Positions 1 to 11,126 are shown, numbered from the stretch's first letter. The stretch is DNA of 56,351 nt from Tissierellia bacterium (GCA_030527425.1 JAUNAV010000006.1:1-56351), one strand, 5' to 3'. The notes: generated from the letters alone by a model not told the origin. Numbers and translations are program-made.

Positions 1-880
1 TCTTTTCAGCTTCTTCTTGAGCTTTTTTCTCAGCTTCTTCTTTTTCTAATTTTTCCTCTTCAAGTTTTGTTAAAACTTCAGTATCAGAAAGATAGCTTTG
101 ATTTACATATGCCTTTTGTCCATAATAGTCAAATTCAACCCAACCATCTTTTAAAAGACCTTCAACTTTTGTTCCTTGCTCAAATACATCAATATATTCT
201 CCATCTTCTGATGGTCTATCTCTTACGATTAATTGATCAACATTTACCCAACCAACATAGTCTTCTGAGTTATCTTCAACTTCTATTTCTTCATATTCAA
301 GTTTATCAGATGTTAAGAAATCTGCATATATATAATTGCCGTCTTCTGTTACAAGCCATCCATCTTGGAGATAACCTGTTACTTTATCACCATGTTTTAA
401 AACATCGATAATATTCGAATCATCTGTTAAATCAGGTGTATTTCTAACATTTAAAAGATCGACATTGACATATAAAGTTACAATATCATTTGAAACTTCA
501 TTTTCTGTATTATCTTCTACATCTGCAACTTCCTGATCTTCATCATAATCAGTTTGATCAACATATTCAATTGTTGGTTGTTCATATGATGTTGTTACTG
601 CAGGAGTTTGTTCAACTTCTTTAACTTCATATTTTTTCTCTCTTTTTTCTCCGCCAACTTTTGTACCTTTGACGTCTTTTGTATACTTAGATTTTTTAGC
701 TGTTTTCTTTGCTAGATTGTCGTATTTTCTGTATGTATCAGAACTTACTTGTGTTTCATAACTTACTTGATCAGCTAAATTATTATCATTTGAATTGTGA
801 AAAGTAGATGCATAAGCAGTAGCACCTATAGAAACTGCTGCTAATATACCTACTGATGCTCCTATTTTTTTCTTGTCCAT
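1..880 (-). CDS. Secreted protein with two SH3-type (SH3b) domains, C-terminus beyond window
   Basis: The gene starts with ATG at 878-880 behind a clear GGAGG ribosome binding site and runs off the left edge of the window, so about 293 residues are visible. The first 24 residues are a signal peptide (MDKKK then a hydrophobic stretch ending TAYA). A Lys- and Thr/Val-rich linker follows. Two bacterial SH3-like repeats lie at about residues 134-190 and 208-262, each with the pattern V(N/D)xLxVRxxP...G..V.G.L.DGW. After them begins a Glu/Lys/Ala-rich, probably helical segment. Such proteins bind or cut peptidoglycan; a catalytic domain (for example NlpC/P60 or 3D) may lie past the edge, but none is visible. 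The promoter carries a WalR-type box, which fits a wall-hydrolase role. Function beyond wall association is inference. Confidence 0.8.
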   Translation of the reverse strand, partial: MDKKKIGASVGILAAVSIGATAYASTFHNSNDNNLADQVSYETQVSSDTYRKYDNLAKKTAKKSKYTKDVKGTKVGGEKREKKYEVKEVEQTPAVTTSYEQPTIEYVDQTDYDEDQEVADVEDNTENEVSNDIVTLYVNVDLLNVRNTPDLTDDSNIIDVLKHGDKVTGYLQDGWLVTEDGNYIYADFLTSDKLEYEEIEVEDNSEDYVGWVNVDQLIVRDRPSEDGEYIDVFEQGTKVEGLLKDGWVEFDYYGQKAYVNQSYLSDTEVLTKLEEEKLEKEEAEKKAQEEAEK

Positions 881-923
881 GTTTTTCCTCCGATATCTGG
901 CTTAATAATTATCAACTACAATT

Positions 924-952
924 ATGATAATCTATATTTCAAGACAAGTCAA
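924..952 (-). promoter_or_regulatory. Sigma-A promoter of the SH3-domain gene
   Basis: On the minus strand a TTGACT -35 element (947-952) and a TATCAT -10 element (924-929) are separated by exactly 17 bases. They lie about 45 bases before the start codon of the SH3-domain gene. Confidence 0.7.
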
Positions 953-957
953 GAAAA

Positions 958-974
958 GTTACAAAAAAATTACA
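958..974 (-). promoter_or_regulatory. WalR-type box (TGTAAT-N5-TGTAAC)
   Basis: The minus strand reads TGTAAT, five T, TGTAAC. This matches the established WalR/YycF consensus TGTWAH-N5-TGTWAH at every position. It ends 5 bases before the -35 hexamer, the place used by WalR when it activates wall-hydrolase genes. Further half-site-like TGTTAC hexamers lie at 981-986, 1065-1070 and 1074-1079 with other spacings. The regulator itself is not proven to be in this window. Confidence 0.6.
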
Positions 975-1103
975 TCAAAAGTAACAGCAAAGCGACAAAT
1001 TTATAGTATATTCGGACATTTTCCCAATAAAGATAAAATAATACGCTATTTTAAGAACATAATTGTAACAAATGTAACAATTAGAAAAAAAAGATTACAA
1101 AAA

Positions 1104-1440
1104 TAAGGAGCAAATCTATAAGCCGTGTTTTGTATTAAACAATCATCTATCTAGGCATATAGTCACCTATATGCTCAAGCGAGCTACCAACCGGACTGTG
1201 ACGAGCAGCCATCCTATTGTCCTATTCGCTCTTGCACCGGATGGGGTTTACATGGCAGAATTATCGCTAATTCTCCGGTGAGCTCTTACCTCGCCTTTCC
1301 ACCCTTACCAATAAATTGGCGGTATATTTCTGTTGCACTATCCTTAAAGTCACCTTCACTAAATGTTATTTAGCATCCTTGCTCTTTGGTGCACGGACTT
1401 TCCTCGTTTTAACGCGATTGTCTGATTTACTCCGTTATTC
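1104..1440 (-). ncRNA. rnpB: RNase P RNA component
   Basis: The minus strand contains the hallmark 5' segment GAGGAAAGTCCGTGCACC (about 1389-1407) and the 3' segment CGGCTTATAG (about 1114-1124). The ends GGAGTAAATC (1424-1433) and GATTTGCTCC (1107-1116) pair over 10 positions with one G-U pair, giving helix P1 and fixing the gene limits to within a few bases. The length of about 335 nt is usual. It is the catalytic RNA that trims tRNA 5' leaders. It lies downstream of the nif3 gene and behind its own promoter. A run of eight T about 15 bases after the 3' end may serve in termination. Confidence 0.95.
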
Positions 1441-1468
1441 ATTTTACCACTTTTTATTTATTTGTAAA
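1441..1468 (-). promoter_or_regulatory. Promoter of rnpB
   Basis: On the minus strand TTTACA (1463-1468) and TAAAAT (1441-1446) are 16 bases apart, and the start of the RNase P RNA follows at once. I see no terminator hairpin between nif3 and this promoter. Confidence 0.65.
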
Positions 1469-1484
1469 TAATACATTTTTTAAA

Positions 1485-2249
1485 TTAAATAAATGTTCTA
1501 AAATCATCAGTTTTTGAATAAGTATATACCTCATTATCAGTCATATTCTCAATTATATTTTGCAAATGATAAATAATTTGATTTTCTGATGCAAAATGTC
1601 CACAATCAGCAATAATTAATCCATCTTCCATATAATCAATTGCTTCATGATATTTAACATCACTTGTTAGAAAAAAGTCTGCTTTTTTTTCGATTGCATT
1701 TTTCGCTAAGAAAGCTCCAGCTCCTCCGCATACAGCAACTTTTTCTATATCCTTTTCGGTATCACCATAAATTATAACAGAATTGGCTTTAAGTTTTTCT
1801 TTTATTAATTCTCCAAAATCTCTAGCAGTAGTTCTTTTAATTGTTCCAATTCTTCCAATATTGCTTTCATCATCAAGTATTTTAATATCTTTTATATCTA
1901 AAACTTCACATAAGTTATCATTTACACCATCTTCTGCTTTATCAAGATTAGTATGCATTGAATAAACTGTAATGTCATTTTTTATAGCTTTTTGTATCCT
2001 TTTAAAATATTTATCTCTAAAATCCATTCTCTTTACAGCTTCAAAAAGATATGGATGATGGGTTATAATTAGATTGCAATTTTTTTTAATTGCATTTTCT
2101 ATAGTTTCTTCTTCAAAGTCTAAAGAAATAATTATATTTTTTAAATCATTATTTATGTTTCCAAATTGAAGGCCTGAATTATCCCACTCTTCTTGCAAAT
2201 CTAGTGGAAATTTTTTTTCTAATTTATCAATTAAATCTCTTATGACCAT
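1485..2249 (-). CDS. Nif3-like dinuclear metal centre protein (YqfO family, short form)
   Basis: At 254 residues this is the short form of the Nif3/YqfO family; the PII-like middle domain of the 370-residue Bacillus protein is absent. Metal-binding motifs are visible: THHPYLFEA near residues 63-71, HTNLDKAEDG near residues 98-107 and a C-terminal DCGHFASE. The family forms hexameric toroids with two metal ions per subunit and has been linked to GTP cyclohydrolase type 2-like activity, but its role in the cell is not settled. The gene overlaps trmK by 10 bases and closes the dnaG-rpoD-trmK operon, as in many Firmicutes. Confidence 0.9.
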   Translation of the reverse strand: MVIRDLIDKLEKKFPLDLQEEWDNSGLQFGNINNDLKNIIISLDFEEETIENAIKKNCNLIITHHPYLFEAVKRMDFRDKYFKRIQKAIKNDITVYSMHTNLDKAEDGVNDNLCEVLDIKDIKILDDESNIGRIGTIKRTTARDFGELIKEKLKANSVIIYGDTEKDIEKVAVCGGAGAFLAKNAIEKKADFFLTSDVKYHEAIDYMEDGLIIADCGHFASENQIIYHLQNIIENMTDNEVYTYSKTDDFRTFI

Positions 2250-2926
2250 TTTTTATAAACCTCCTTTATAGCTTTAATTCTTTCATCTATTCTATTTAAG
2301 CCATCTCTATCTTTTGATTTATTAATTATATTTTCTCTAAATTTAAGATTTTTCTTATATTCTTTCTCTAATTTCTCTTTTAATATTTCATTTTTGCTTT
2401 CTATATTTTCTTTACCAAAATAAAAATCCGAAAGATCATAATTAATATCTGATTTTTTTGCAATTACCTTTATTATGTCATAGTATTTATTATTCTCAAC
2501 AACAATAAAATCTTTAACTATAGAAAAATCTGCTTCTATTAAGTATCTTCTTAACAACTCATTATTGATATTGCTTTGTATTATTAAATAATCCAATCTT
2601 TTTACGAATTGTACACTATCTTCTAGAATATCTATTATGGTGTTTGCTCCCATGCCAGCAATTATTGCTATTTGATTTTTTTCACTTTTTATTTCTTTAA
2701 AACCATCTGTAACCTTAGTTTTTATTATATGTCTATACTGATCAAAAACTTCAGAATTTAGTTTATCTAATGAATTTTTTGATATATCAGTTGCCAATAT
2801 TTTTTTTGAGATACCATTTTTAGCTAAATATAAGGGTACCAATCCATGATCGGTACCCACATCAATGACGAATTTATCTTTTTCAACTAATTTTACAATT
2901 TCAAAAAGTCTCTTTTTCATTCTCAT
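2240..2926 (-). CDS. trmK: tRNA (adenine(22)-N(1))-methyltransferase TrmK
   Basis: TrmK makes m1A22 in tRNA using S-adenosylmethionine. The 228-residue protein has the Rossmann SAM motif [14 protein letters not shown] at about residues 21-34 and the family motif IAGMGANTI near residues 88-96, followed by a helical, lysine-rich C-terminal half. The start overlaps the rpoD stop by 4 bases; a second ATG two codons later could equally be used. The position between rpoD and nif3 is the standard one in Firmicutes. Confidence 0.9.
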   Translation of the reverse strand: MRMKKRLFEIVKLVEKDKFVIDVGTDHGLVPLYLAKNGISKKILATDISKNSLDKLNSEVFDQYRHIIKTKVTDGFKEIKSEKNQIAIIAGMGANTIIDILEDSVQFVKRLDYLIIQSNINNELLRRYLIEADFSIVKDFIVVENNKYYDIIKVIAKKSDINYDLSDFYFGKENIESKNEILKEKLEKEYKKNLKFRENIINKSKDRDGLNRIDERIKAIKEVYKKWS

Positions 2927-4725
2927 TGTAAAAAATCCTTTAATCTCTCTGATTTATTTGGAGATTTTAATTTTCTAAGTGCCTTAGCTTCAATTTGTCT
3001 AATTCTTTCTCTAGTGACATCAAATTCTCTTCCAACTTCTTCAAGAGTTCTTGGCGTGCCATCTGTTAGACCAAATCTTAATTGAAGCACTCTTTTTTCT
3101 CTATTTCCAAGACAGCTTAATACCTCATTTAATTGTTCTCGAAGCATTGAATAATTTGCTGCTTCATCGGGGGATATGGCTGTGTCATCTTCTATGAAAT
3201 CTCCTAAATGACTATCTTCTTCTTCGCCAATAGGAGTTTCCAGAGAAACCGGCTCTTGAGCAATCTTTCTTATCTCTTGAACTTTTTCTACATCTATATC
3301 CATCTGCCAAGCTATTTCTTCATTTGTTGGATCTCTTCCTAGATCTTGAACAAGTTGTCTTTGAATTCTAACTAATTTATTAATTGTTTCGACCATATGA
3401 ACTGGTATTCTTATAGTTCTAGCTTGATCAGCTATTGCTCTTGTAATTGCCTGTCTAATCCACCAAGTAGCATATGTTGAAAATTTAAAACCTTTATTGT
3501 AATCATACTTATCTACAGCTTTCATTAATCCCATATTACCTTCTTGTATCAAGTCAAGAAAACTCATACCACGACCGACATATCTTTTAGCTATAGATAC
3601 AACAAGCCTTAAATTTGTTTCTGCTAACTTCTTTTTCGCCCTTTGACATTCAAAGTTCATATTCTTTAATTTCTTTACATCATTATCATCAAAGTCGAGC
3701 TTTGATAGTATTTTTGTCGAAAGATTTCTAGCTTCAATAAATTCATCTAGCTTTTTATAATCATCATTGGTCAAAGTCTCTTGATCTAACAATTTTTTGG
3801 ACTTATCTGAGAAATAGATTAATTTATTCAACACATTCTTATCATAAGTTTTTAAGTTTTCTTTTTTTATAGCTTTATTTAAAATGTCCTTAAATGACAT
3901 ATAAACATATGTTTGAACTTGTTCATCTTCTTTAATGTCAAGCATTCTATCAAAAGAATCAAAAATATCACATAATGTGTTACCCTCTTGTTGAGTAAGC
4001 TCTTTATTTTGAACAGATTTTTGTGCTATATTACAAATTTCGATCCTATATTTTAAATCTTCTAAATCTTCTTCTGTTAGGCTTTGATTTAATATATCTT
4101 CAAATTCTTGGCCCATTTTTATAATTGCTTTTAGATTATTTTCAATAGTAGTATTAATTTTTCCGTTATCAGCCAAGCTATCTGAAGCTCTTTTAATTGT
4201 AATAGATAAGTCTCCTATGAAAATATCTTCTGATAATTTCATTTTTTCTTTTTCTTCAAGTTCTTGTTTATTTAAAGCATTTGAGGCAATATTTCCCTCT
4301 TCCATTTTTTTTGCAAAATAAATCTCTTCTGCAGCAGTTAGTAGAGGAACTTTACCAATTTCTTTGAGATACATCTTTACAGGATCATCGAGTTTTAAAC
4401 CTATTAAATTTCCAACATTTGTATCTTTTATCTCTTTTTCGTTGACTTCTTCGTCATTTTCCTCGTCGATTTGTTCATCATCACTAACATCTTCATCTTC
4501 GTCAAGGACAGTTCTCTCCTCTTCTACAATTTCGATGCCTTCTTTTGTAATTTGTGCTTGAATATAGCTGATTTGGTCTTTTTCCAAATCTTCAAAAGCT
4601 TCAAATGTATAAAATTGCTTAAATGTTATAATTCCTTCTTGACTTTCACTTATTGATTTAAATTCGTCAATTATTTCTTTTATAACATCATCTTCATACA
4701 TTTTATTATTGCTTTCGTTAGTCAT
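2923..4725 (-). CDS. rpoD: Primary RNA polymerase sigma factor (sigma-70/sigma-A) with a long internal insertion
   Basis: This is the housekeeping sigma factor: region 1.2 at about residues 113-145 ([12 protein letters not shown]), regions 2.1-2.4 at 361-445 with [30 protein letters not shown] and [14 protein letters not shown], region 3 near 445-520 and region 4.2 at about 555-590 with [16 protein letters not shown]. At 600 residues it is far longer than the roughly 370-residue SigA of Bacilli. The excess is a roughly 80-residue acidic N-terminal part and a helix-rich segment of about 210 residues (146-358) between regions 1.2 and 2.1, where Bacillus SigA is continuous. The ATG follows GGGGGAAGG. 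It overlaps dnaG by 8 bases: the classical dnaG-rpoD pair. Confidence 0.97.
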   Translation of the reverse strand: MTNESNNKMYEDDVIKEIIDEFKSISESQEGIITFKQFYTFEAFEDLEKDQISYIQAQITKEGIEIVEEERTVLDEDEDVSDDEQIDEENDEEVNEKEIKDTNVGNLIGLKLDDPVKMYLKEIGKVPLLTAAEEIYFAKKMEEGNIASNALNKQELEEKEKMKLSEDIFIGDLSITIKRASDSLADNGKINTTIENNLKAIIKMGQEFEDILNQSLTEEDLEDLKYRIEICNIAQKSVQNKELTQQEGNTLCDIFDSFDRMLDIKEDEQVQTYVYMSFKDILNKAIKKENLKTYDKNVLNKLIYFSDKSKKLLDQETLTNDDYKKLDEFIEARNLSTKILSKLDFDDNDVKKLKNMNFECQRAKKKLAETNLRLVVSIAKRYVGRGMSFLDLIQEGNMGLMKAVDKYDYNKGFKFSTYATWWIRQAITRAIADQARTIRIPVHMVETINKLVRIQRQLVQDLGRDPTNEEIAWQMDIDVEKVQEIRKIAQEPVSLETPIGEEEDSHLGDFIEDDTAISPDEAANYSMLREQLNEVLSCLGNREKRVLQLRFGLTDGTPRTLEEVGREFDVTRERIRQIEAKALRKLKSPNKSERLKDFLQ

Positions 4726-6481
4726 TATCCTTCCCCCTAGCGAAGTGGTTTTTCAATTCTTCTAACTCTTTAGTGATCTTTACACGCTGTCCTTTATCTT
4801 CTTTGTTTGGTCTTTTCCATAAAGTTTCAATTTTATACTTTATAAGTCTATTAATCGAATCTAAAATTGGAATATCTTCTAAATCGCTTAATTTTTCGAT
4901 CACATTATGATCATATTGATCTTTTAATTCTTCTAGATTAGAAATTTCATCTTTTTCCAAAAGTTTAAGTATTTTAAATAAGTTTTCTTCGGTTATAAGC
5001 TTATAAATATTTTCTTTATCATTTAGAAAAAATCCCCTATTTTCAATACAATACTTCAGAATATAAATTTGATTTCTGACTTGAGAATTTTCAAAATCAA
5101 TTTTTATCATATTATCTTTTAAAATTTTATTTTCATAATTAGAATATTTTTTATTCTTAAATGCCTCTTTTAATGCTTGTTTTTTGTTCTCTTGTTTTTT
5201 ATTTTGAATAATTTTATTTTTGACATCAGATCTTATAGCCTCTTTTGAAATATTAAGCCTTTGCTCTAATTCATTCATGTATTTTTCTTTTAGGCTATCT
5301 GTTTTAAGGCTTGCAATGAATTCAATAAAATTTTCAAAAGATATATTTTTTTGAGAATCAGGCGCTTGGTTATATTTAGAAAATACATCATTAAATAGAT
5401 AATCCCACATATCTTTAGCATCATCTATTTTCTCATTAAATCTATCAACTCCGTATTTTTGAATATATTCATCAGGATCAAGTCCTTCTTCTAAACTTAT
5501 TATTTTAGCAGTAAGTTTTATTTCTTTAAAGATTTCAATTGCCTTTTTAGTTGCATTTATGCCTGCCTGATCTGAGTCATAACAAATATAAATATCATTT
5601 GTAAAAGATTTTAATAAATCAGCTTGCTCTTTTGTAAAAGCTGTTCCCAAGGACGCTACAGCATACTTTATGCCCCTTGCATAAAGAGCAATCACATCCA
5701 TATAACCTTCAACTAAAATTATTCTTTTTTCTTTTTGTCTTTTAGCATTGTTAAATGCATATAAATTATATCTTTTTTTAAATATCTCACTTTCAGGACT
5801 GTTTAAATATTTAGGTTTTGAATCATTGAGAATTCTTGCGCCGAATCCTATAACTTTAAAACTTTTGTTGAAGATAGGAAAAATAAGCCTATCTCTTAAT
5901 TTATCAAAATATCTTCCATTTTTCTTTGAAAGTAGGCCCAATTTAACCAAATCATCCAATAAATAGTCCTTACTTTTTGCATAATTTAATAAATCATTCC
6001 AACTATCTTTTGCATATCCTAATACAAAAGGATTTACTATTTTATTACTTAATTTTCTTTCATATCTTAGGTAGTCTTGCGGTCTTTTATTGGTCAATAA
6101 ATTCTGATAAAAATACATCATTATATCATGATTTATTTCGAATAATCTATTTTGTTTTTTATACTGTTGTTCTTCTTGTTTATTTTCATATTCTAATTTT
6201 ATTCCAGATCTATCGGCAAGTATCTTTAATGCCGTTTGAAAATCAACATTTTCTATATTTTTTACAAATTCAATAGCATCTCCGCTTGCTCCGCATGAAA
6301 AACAATGATATAATTTTTTTTGCTCATTAACAGAAAATGAAGGATGTCTGTCATCATGAAAAGGACATAATCCAACATAAGATGAACCACTTTTTTTTAA
6401 ATCAACATAGTCACTTATAAGAGCTACTATATCAGTACTCTCCAAAATTTCTTCTTTTTTACTATCTGGAATTCTAACCAA
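4718..6481 (-). CDS. dnaG: DNA primase
   Basis: DnaG makes RNA primers at the replication fork. The 587-residue protein has the N-terminal zinc ribbon ([11 protein letters not shown] near residue 39 and [11 protein letters not shown] near residue 60), the catalytic core, the TOPRIM domain with [10 protein letters not shown] near residue 257 and DSDQAGINA near residue 304, and a C-terminal helicase-binding part. The start is TTG behind TTGGGGG; no ATG gives a full zinc domain. A TATAAT -10 lies at 6506-6511 but the -35 is poor. The next gene rpoD overlaps its end. Confidence 0.96.
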   Translation of the reverse strand: MVRIPDSKKEEILESTDIVALISDYVDLKKSGSSYVGLCPFHDDRHPSFSVNEQKKLYHCFSCGASGDAIEFVKNIENVDFQTALKILADRSGIKLEYENKQEEQQYKKQNRLFEINHDIMMYFYQNLLTNKRPQDYLRYERKLSNKIVNPFVLGYAKDSWNDLLNYAKSKDYLLDDLVKLGLLSKKNGRYFDKLRDRLIFPIFNKSFKVIGFGARILNDSKPKYLNSPESEIFKKRYNLYAFNNAKRQKEKRIILVEGYMDVIALYARGIKYAVASLGTAFTKEQADLLKSFTNDIYICYDSDQAGINATKKAIEIFKEIKLTAKIISLEEGLDPDEYIQKYGVDRFNEKIDDAKDMWDYLFNDVFSKYNQAPDSQKNISFENFIEFIASLKTDSLKEKYMNELEQRLNISKEAIRSDVKNKIIQNKKQENKKQALKEAFKNKKYSNYENKILKDNMIKIDFENSQVRNQIYILKYCIENRGFFLNDKENIYKLITEENLFKILKLLEKDEISNLEELKDQYDHNVIEKLSDLEDIPILDSINRLIKYKIETLWKRPNKEDKGQRVKITKELEELKNHFARGKDND

Positions 6482-6547
6482 ATAAATACCCCCAATACTA
6501 TAATTATTATACTGGATTTTTTGTTACTATCTACTATTAGAGCAATT

Positions 6548-6581
6548 AAAAAATGGATTTGAAAATCCAAATCCATTTTTT
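6548..6581 (-). terminator. Hairpin terminator after ppsR
   Basis: AAAAAATGGATTTG and CAAATCCATTTTTT form a perfect 14-bp stem with a 6-base loop. On the minus strand the T run directly follows the G/C-containing part, so it ends transcription from ppsR. Its 5' arm overlaps the ppsR stop codon. Confidence 0.85.
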
Positions 6582-7401
6582 AATTTTCATTTTCTATTTC
6601 TTTATAATAGCTTATTATCTTAGTGGCTGTTTGTTCAATAGTTTTATCGGTAACATCTATCACCTTGCAATCAAGGTCTTTAAATACTTCTTTGGCATAT
6701 TTTAACTCTTCTAGTATTCTTTGTTGTTCAAAATAACTTGATTTAGAGCCAAGGCCCATTATTTTAGATCTTTCTTCTCTAATAGAAGACAATTTATTTT
6801 CATTGATTATAAGCCCCATAATCCTTCTAGGATCTACCTCAAAGATTTCATTTGGCAATTGTATTTCAGGAACTAATGGAAGATTACACACCTTATAATT
6901 CTTTGTAGCTAAAAGCATCGACAAAGGAGTTTTTGAAGTTCTAGAAACTCCAATCAATACAATATCAGCTCCCAGTAATCCTCTTGGATCTTTTCCATCA
7001 TCATATTTTACTGCAAATTCTACAGCCTCAATCATTGAAAAATAATCATCTGATAATTTTCTAGTAAGCCCTCTTTCTCTAAGCGCTTTATGACCTGTGA
7101 CCTTTTCAAATCTTTCAAGTCCAGAACCTAGTATATCTAAAACTTCCAAATTTTTTTTATCTTTTGTTTTCTTTGTCAAATATTCACTAACGCTTCTATT
7201 GGCAATAGTCGCAATTATAATAGAATTATCTTTTATATCATCAATTATATCATCGACTTTTGTGCATGAATTGATATCAGAATGCCTAATTATTCTATTT
7301 TTAACATCGGGAAATTGAGCGGTAAGACTTTTGGCATAATTCTCACCCGTCTCACCAGTCGAATCCGATATTACATGTATATCAAATACTATATCAGACA
7401 T
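6580..7401 (-). CDS. ppsR: Pyruvate, phosphate dikinase regulatory protein (kinase/pyrophosphorylase, DUF299)
   Basis: This family switches pyruvate phosphate dikinase or PEP synthase off by ADP-dependent threonine phosphorylation and on by Pi-dependent removal. The 273-residue protein has the N-terminal signature VISDSTGETGE (residues 10-20) and the P-loop GVSRTSKTPLS (151-161). It is the last gene of the glyQS transcript and is followed by a strong terminator. In Bacillus the regulator gene ccpN normally lies between glyS and this gene; here it is missing. The target enzyme is not encoded in this window. The name ppsR is used here for the family; yqfL is the Bacillus name. Confidence 0.92.
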   Translation of the reverse strand: MSDIVFDIHVISDSTGETGENYAKSLTAQFPDVKNRIIRHSDINSCTKVDDIIDDIKDNSIIIATIANRSVSEYLTKKTKDKKNLEVLDILGSGLERFEKVTGHKALRERGLTRKLSDDYFSMIEAVEFAVKYDDGKDPRGLLGADIVLIGVSRTSKTPLSMLLATKNYKVCNLPLVPEIQLPNEIFEVDPRRIMGLIINENKLSSIREERSKIMGLGSKSSYFEQQRILEELKYAKEVFKDLDCKVIDVTDKTIEQTATKIISYYKEIENEN

Positions 7402-7409
7402 AAAGCCTC

Positions 7410-9482
7410 CTATTTGACTATATCCTCTGCTATAAATATTTTTTTGATATTATCATTTATTATTTTTAGCATCGATAGACGATTATTTCTTAAATTTTCG
7501 TCGTCTACATTTATCATCGTATTATCCAAATAATTATTAATAGTATCAGTAAAACTTGATAATTTCTCAAGCGCCTCTTTATATTGTTTTAGTACTAATA
7601 GTTTATCAAAATCTTCCAAGTCATTAGCAAATTCATAAATCTTCTCTTCTGTATCATTTTCTAAAAGCGTAGGATCGATACTTTTAATTTCAGCATCTTT
7701 TACAATATTTGATACTCTTGTAAAACAATTTAATATCTTATCAAAATCTTCTCTTTTTGAAAATTCCATTAGATTGTTTAAACGCACGTATATATCATAT
7801 ACATTTGTAACTGAAGTATCTAATACGGAATTGACAAAGTCGTAAGGATAATTATCATCCAACAAAAGATTTTTTAATCTGTCAATTAAAAATGTCAATA
7901 TCTCTTTGCTTGTCTTGTCATAATCAATTGATAATTCATCTTGGTCTGTATAGATAAATAGTGAATCTTTAATTAAATCCTTAAGATCAACGTCTATTTT
8001 ATTTTCTATAAGAATTTTAATAATTCCAATAGCATTTCGTCTTAAACCATAAGGATCTTTTGTACCAGTTACATATTTTCCTATAGCATATAATCCACAT
8101 ATTGTATCTAATTTATCTGTTATTGAAAGTACAGTACCAACTGTTGATTTAGGAAGTTTATCACCATTAGATTTAGGCAGATAATGCTCTTCTATAGCCT
8201 TTTGCACTAACTCATCTTCTCCAGAATTTTTAGCATAGATTCTACCCATAATTCCTTGCAATTCAGTAAATTCTATTACCATAGAAGTTACAAGATCTGC
8301 TTTAGATAAAAATGCTGCACGATTGACTTTTTCAGATATATCTTCTCCCATGCCAAATCTTTGTAAATAATTTAATGCTAACTTTCTTAATCTTTCAGTT
8401 TTTCTATACATATCTCCAAGACCTTCATAGAATGTTAGTTTCTTTAAGTCTTCTACATAATCTTGTAATTTCTTTTGATTGTCCTTGTCATAGAAAAATT
8501 TAGCATCTTCAAGTCTTGCAGTTAACACCCTTTTATTTCCATTAGCTACATTTTCTATTGCAGTATCATCGCCATTTCTAACTGTTAGAAAATAAGCTAG
8601 AAGATTAGAATCATCATCTACAATTGGAAAATATCTTTGATGATCTTTCATAGGAGTTACGATAACCTCTTTTGGTAATTTAAGATATTTATTATCTATA
8701 TCTCCTACAATAACTGTTGGGTATTCAACAATATTTATAACCTCATCCAAAAGATCTTCATCTTTAAGATAATTTCCACCCTTTTCATTTGCCAATCTAT
8801 TTAGGCCTCTAACAATGATATTTCTTCTTTTCTTATACGATAATATTACATAATTTTCTTCAAGCAATCTTTCATAATCTGCCTGATGTTTAATTTCAAT
8901 TTCAGATTTACCAAGTACTCTATGTCCCTTAGTTATATTTGACACTTTAATTCCTTCAGCATTAAATTCTAATATTTGATCATCAAGCAAACTTACAAAC
9001 CATCTGATTGGTCTTGCAAATTTAATCGATTTAGCTCCCCATCTCATGGAACGAGGAAATGTAAGTGACTTTATGAGATCATATACATTATTTTGAAGAA
9101 TATCTTTAATATATGCATTATCTTGTTTTTTATTTACAAATACATAAGATGTATCTTTTATTTCTTCTATGAACACATCATCAAGACTCATATTTTGACC
9201 TTTTAAGAAGCCATTAAGTGCCTTAGTAGGATTTTTTTGATCATCAAATGCTATATTAACACTTGGACCTTTAATTTTTTTATTTTCCCCTTCATTTTCA
9301 CTATCCACGTTATTTACAAAAACCGCAAAACGTCTTGGAGTGCTTTCAACTTCTACAGATTCATAATTAAATTTATTATCAGATAATAATTTTTCAAATT
9401 TATTTTTTAATTGTTCTTTTGTAGAGGCTACATAATCAGAAGGAAATTCTTCAACCCCTATTTCTAAAAGATAATTACTCAT
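7410..9482 (-). CDS. glyS: Glycine--tRNA ligase beta subunit
   Basis: This is the 690-residue large subunit of the bacterial alpha2-beta2 glycyl-tRNA synthetase. The N-terminal [13 protein letters not shown] motif (residues 5-17) and the HD-like and anticodon-binding C-terminal region, with [15 protein letters not shown] near residue 479, are typical. The start codon overlaps the glyQ stop by 8 bases, so the two subunits are translationally coupled. No T-box leader lies upstream of the pair; the pair follows recO directly. Confidence 0.96.
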   Translation of the reverse strand: MSNYLLEIGVEEFPSDYVASTKEQLKNKFEKLLSDNKFNYESVEVESTPRRFAVFVNNVDSENEGENKKIKGPSVNIAFDDQKNPTKALNGFLKGQNMSLDDVFIEEIKDTSYVFVNKKQDNAYIKDILQNNVYDLIKSLTFPRSMRWGAKSIKFARPIRWFVSLLDDQILEFNAEGIKVSNITKGHRVLGKSEIEIKHQADYERLLEENYVILSYKKRRNIIVRGLNRLANEKGGNYLKDEDLLDEVINIVEYPTVIVGDIDNKYLKLPKEVIVTPMKDHQRYFPIVDDDSNLLAYFLTVRNGDDTAIENVANGNKRVLTARLEDAKFFYDKDNQKKLQDYVEDLKKLTFYEGLGDMYRKTERLRKLALNYLQRFGMGEDISEKVNRAAFLSKADLVTSMVIEFTELQGIMGRIYAKNSGEDELVQKAIEEHYLPKSNGDKLPKSTVGTVLSITDKLDTICGLYAIGKYVTGTKDPYGLRRNAIGIIKILIENKIDVDLKDLIKDSLFIYTDQDELSIDYDKTSKEILTFLIDRLKNLLLDDNYPYDFVNSVLDTSVTNVYDIYVRLNNLMEFSKREDFDKILNCFTRVSNIVKDAEIKSIDPTLLENDTEEKIYEFANDLEDFDKLLVLKQYKEALEKLSSFTDTINNYLDNTMINVDDENLRNNRLSMLKIINDNIKKIFIAEDIVK

Positions 9483-10356
9483 TTATATTCCTTTCTGCTA
9501 AAGGATAGCCAAGTTCTTCTCTTTTTTTGATATAACACTTAGCAACCTCTTGAGATATATCTCTAACCCTTTTTATATAATGGCTTCTTTCTGATGTTGA
9601 AATTGCACCTTTTGCATCTAGAGTATTAAAAATATGTGAACATTTTAATACATTATCATATGCTGGAATAACTAAATCTAGATCAACTAGTCTATTAGCT
9701 TCGCTTTCATGCTCTTTAAAGAGTTTTTCTAAAAGATCAACATTTGCATCTTCAAAAGAATATTTTGAATTTTCATATTCTGCCATTTTGAAAATATCTT
9801 CATACTTGATATTCTCAGACCATTTTATGTCAAATACATTATCTACATTTTGTAAATACATACAAATTCTTTCAAGTCCCATTGTGATCTCTCCACTTTC
9901 AAGTTCACAATTGATTCCTCCAACTTGTTGAAAATAAGTAAATTGGGTGATCTCCATTCCATCAAGCCACACTTCCCATCCAAGTCCCCAAGCTCCTAGA
10001 GTTGGTGATTGCCAATTATCTTCTACAAATCTTATATCATGTTCTTTAGGATTAATACCTATAACTTCTAATGATTTAAGATAAAGATCTTGGATATTTT
10101 CAGGTGTGGGTTTTAAAAGAACTTGTAATTGTAGATGTTGATATAATCTATTGGGATTTTCTCCATATCTACCATCGGCAGGTCTTCTTGAAGGCTCTAT
10201 ATATACAGTCTTCCATGGTTCCTTGCCTAAAGATTTTAAAAAGGTATAAGGACTCATAGTTCCTGCTCCTTTTTCAACATCATATCCCATAAGTACTGAA
10301 CAACCTTGTTTTGACCAATAATCAAGCAAAGTCATCATTAAATCTTGAAAATACAT
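9475..10356 (-). CDS. glyQ: Glycine--tRNA ligase alpha subunit
   Basis: This is the catalytic class II subunit, 293 residues. It opens with [18 protein letters not shown] and carries [18 protein letters not shown] (residues 31-48) and [20 protein letters not shown], all diagnostic for bacterial GlyQ. It charges tRNA-Gly together with the beta subunit encoded next. The ATG follows AGGAG at good spacing, 8 bases after the recO stop. Confidence 0.97.
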   Translation of the reverse strand: MYFQDLMMTLLDYWSKQGCSVLMGYDVEKGAGTMSPYTFLKSLGKEPWKTVYIEPSRRPADGRYGENPNRLYQHLQLQVLLKPTPENIQDLYLKSLEVIGINPKEHDIRFVEDNWQSPTLGAWGLGWEVWLDGMEITQFTYFQQVGGINCELESGEITMGLERICMYLQNVDNVFDIKWSENIKYEDIFKMAEYENSKYSFEDANVDLLEKLFKEHESEANRLVDLDLVIPAYDNVLKCSHIFNTLDAKGAISTSERSHYIKRVRDISQEVAKCYIKKREELGYPLAERNINE

Positions 10357-10364
10357 ATAAACTC

Positions 10365-11126
10365 CTAACTTTCAAATAACTTTTTTGCCCAATTTAATGA
10401 GCTAAACTTTTTTAGTTCTAATTTATTTAACAAGTACTCTATTATTATATTATAAAGTTTACTTGGTTTATCAATTTTTGCAATTAAGTGTATTTGGCTG
10501 CTTGCAGTATATAAAAGTCTTTTTAAATCTATGATATCTTTTATATCTACTTTTATTCTATCTTTATAATATTCTCTACAATTTGTGCAAATTACACCAC
10601 CTGCATTAGCACTAAAATACAAACTTTCGAATTCTCTAATGTCTTTTTGACAGCTAGTACAATAATCAAAATTCGGTTTAAATCCAATAAATGATATGTA
10701 CTTTAACAAGAAAGATAGAAAAATATAAGAAAATTTGCAGTCACTTTTTTCAAAAGCTTCGTAAGTGTTATCTAATAATCTAAATACATATTCTCTATCT
10801 ATTTCATCGATAGTGCGTAGTAAAAGATCGGAGATAACTGACTTATATACTATTATATCAAAATTTTTAAAACTTTTCTTATAACCATTTAATAAATCCG
10901 AATTTTTAAGATAATACATATCCCTAGATTTTCTTAATTCATATCTAGATTTTGTAAATCTTAACGTCGATGCTAAATTTTCTCTATTCTTCTTCTCTAC
11001 AGAATTAGCAATAATCGATATTCGCCCTAAGTCTTTTGTAAATACTTCAATAATTTTACTTGTCTCTTTATATTTAATTTCTCTTAGAACGAAACCTTCA
11101 ATCGCTTTTAAATTATCTGTAGCCAA
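10365..11126 (-). CDS. recO: DNA repair protein RecO
   Basis: RecO helps load RecA on gaps coated with single-strand binding protein, together with RecR. The 253-residue protein has the N-terminal OB fold (residues 8-80, [15 protein letters not shown]) and a zinc finger made of CTSCQ near residue 156 and CTNC near residue 175. The start is TTG with GGTGA six bases upstream, and it lies inside the end of era (14-base overlap), as expected for the conserved era-recO pair. Confidence 0.93.
   Translation of the reverse strand: MATDNLKAIEGFVLREIKYKETSKIIEVFTKDLGRISIIANSVEKKNRENLASTLRFTKSRYELRKSRDMYYLKNSDLLNGYKKSFKNFDIIVYKSVISDLLLRTIDEIDREYVFRLLDNTYEAFEKSDCKFSYIFLSFLLKYISFIGFKPNFDYCTSCQKDIREFESLYFSANAGGVICTNCREYYKDRIKVDIKDIIDLKRLLYTASSQIHLIAKIDKPSKLYNIIIEYLLNKLELKKFSSLNWAKKLFES

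Noticed and set aside
924..1106. 60-codon plus-strand reading frame before rnpB
   Set aside because: It has no ribosome binding site, covers the promoter and WalR box of the SH3-domain gene and ends in the RNase P RNA gene. Its composition is that of AT-rich spacer DNA.
9475..11126. T-box leader before glyQ
   Set aside because: recO ends 8 bases before glyQ, and no T-box specifier stem or antiterminator sequence is seen. leuS and asnS also lack room for one.
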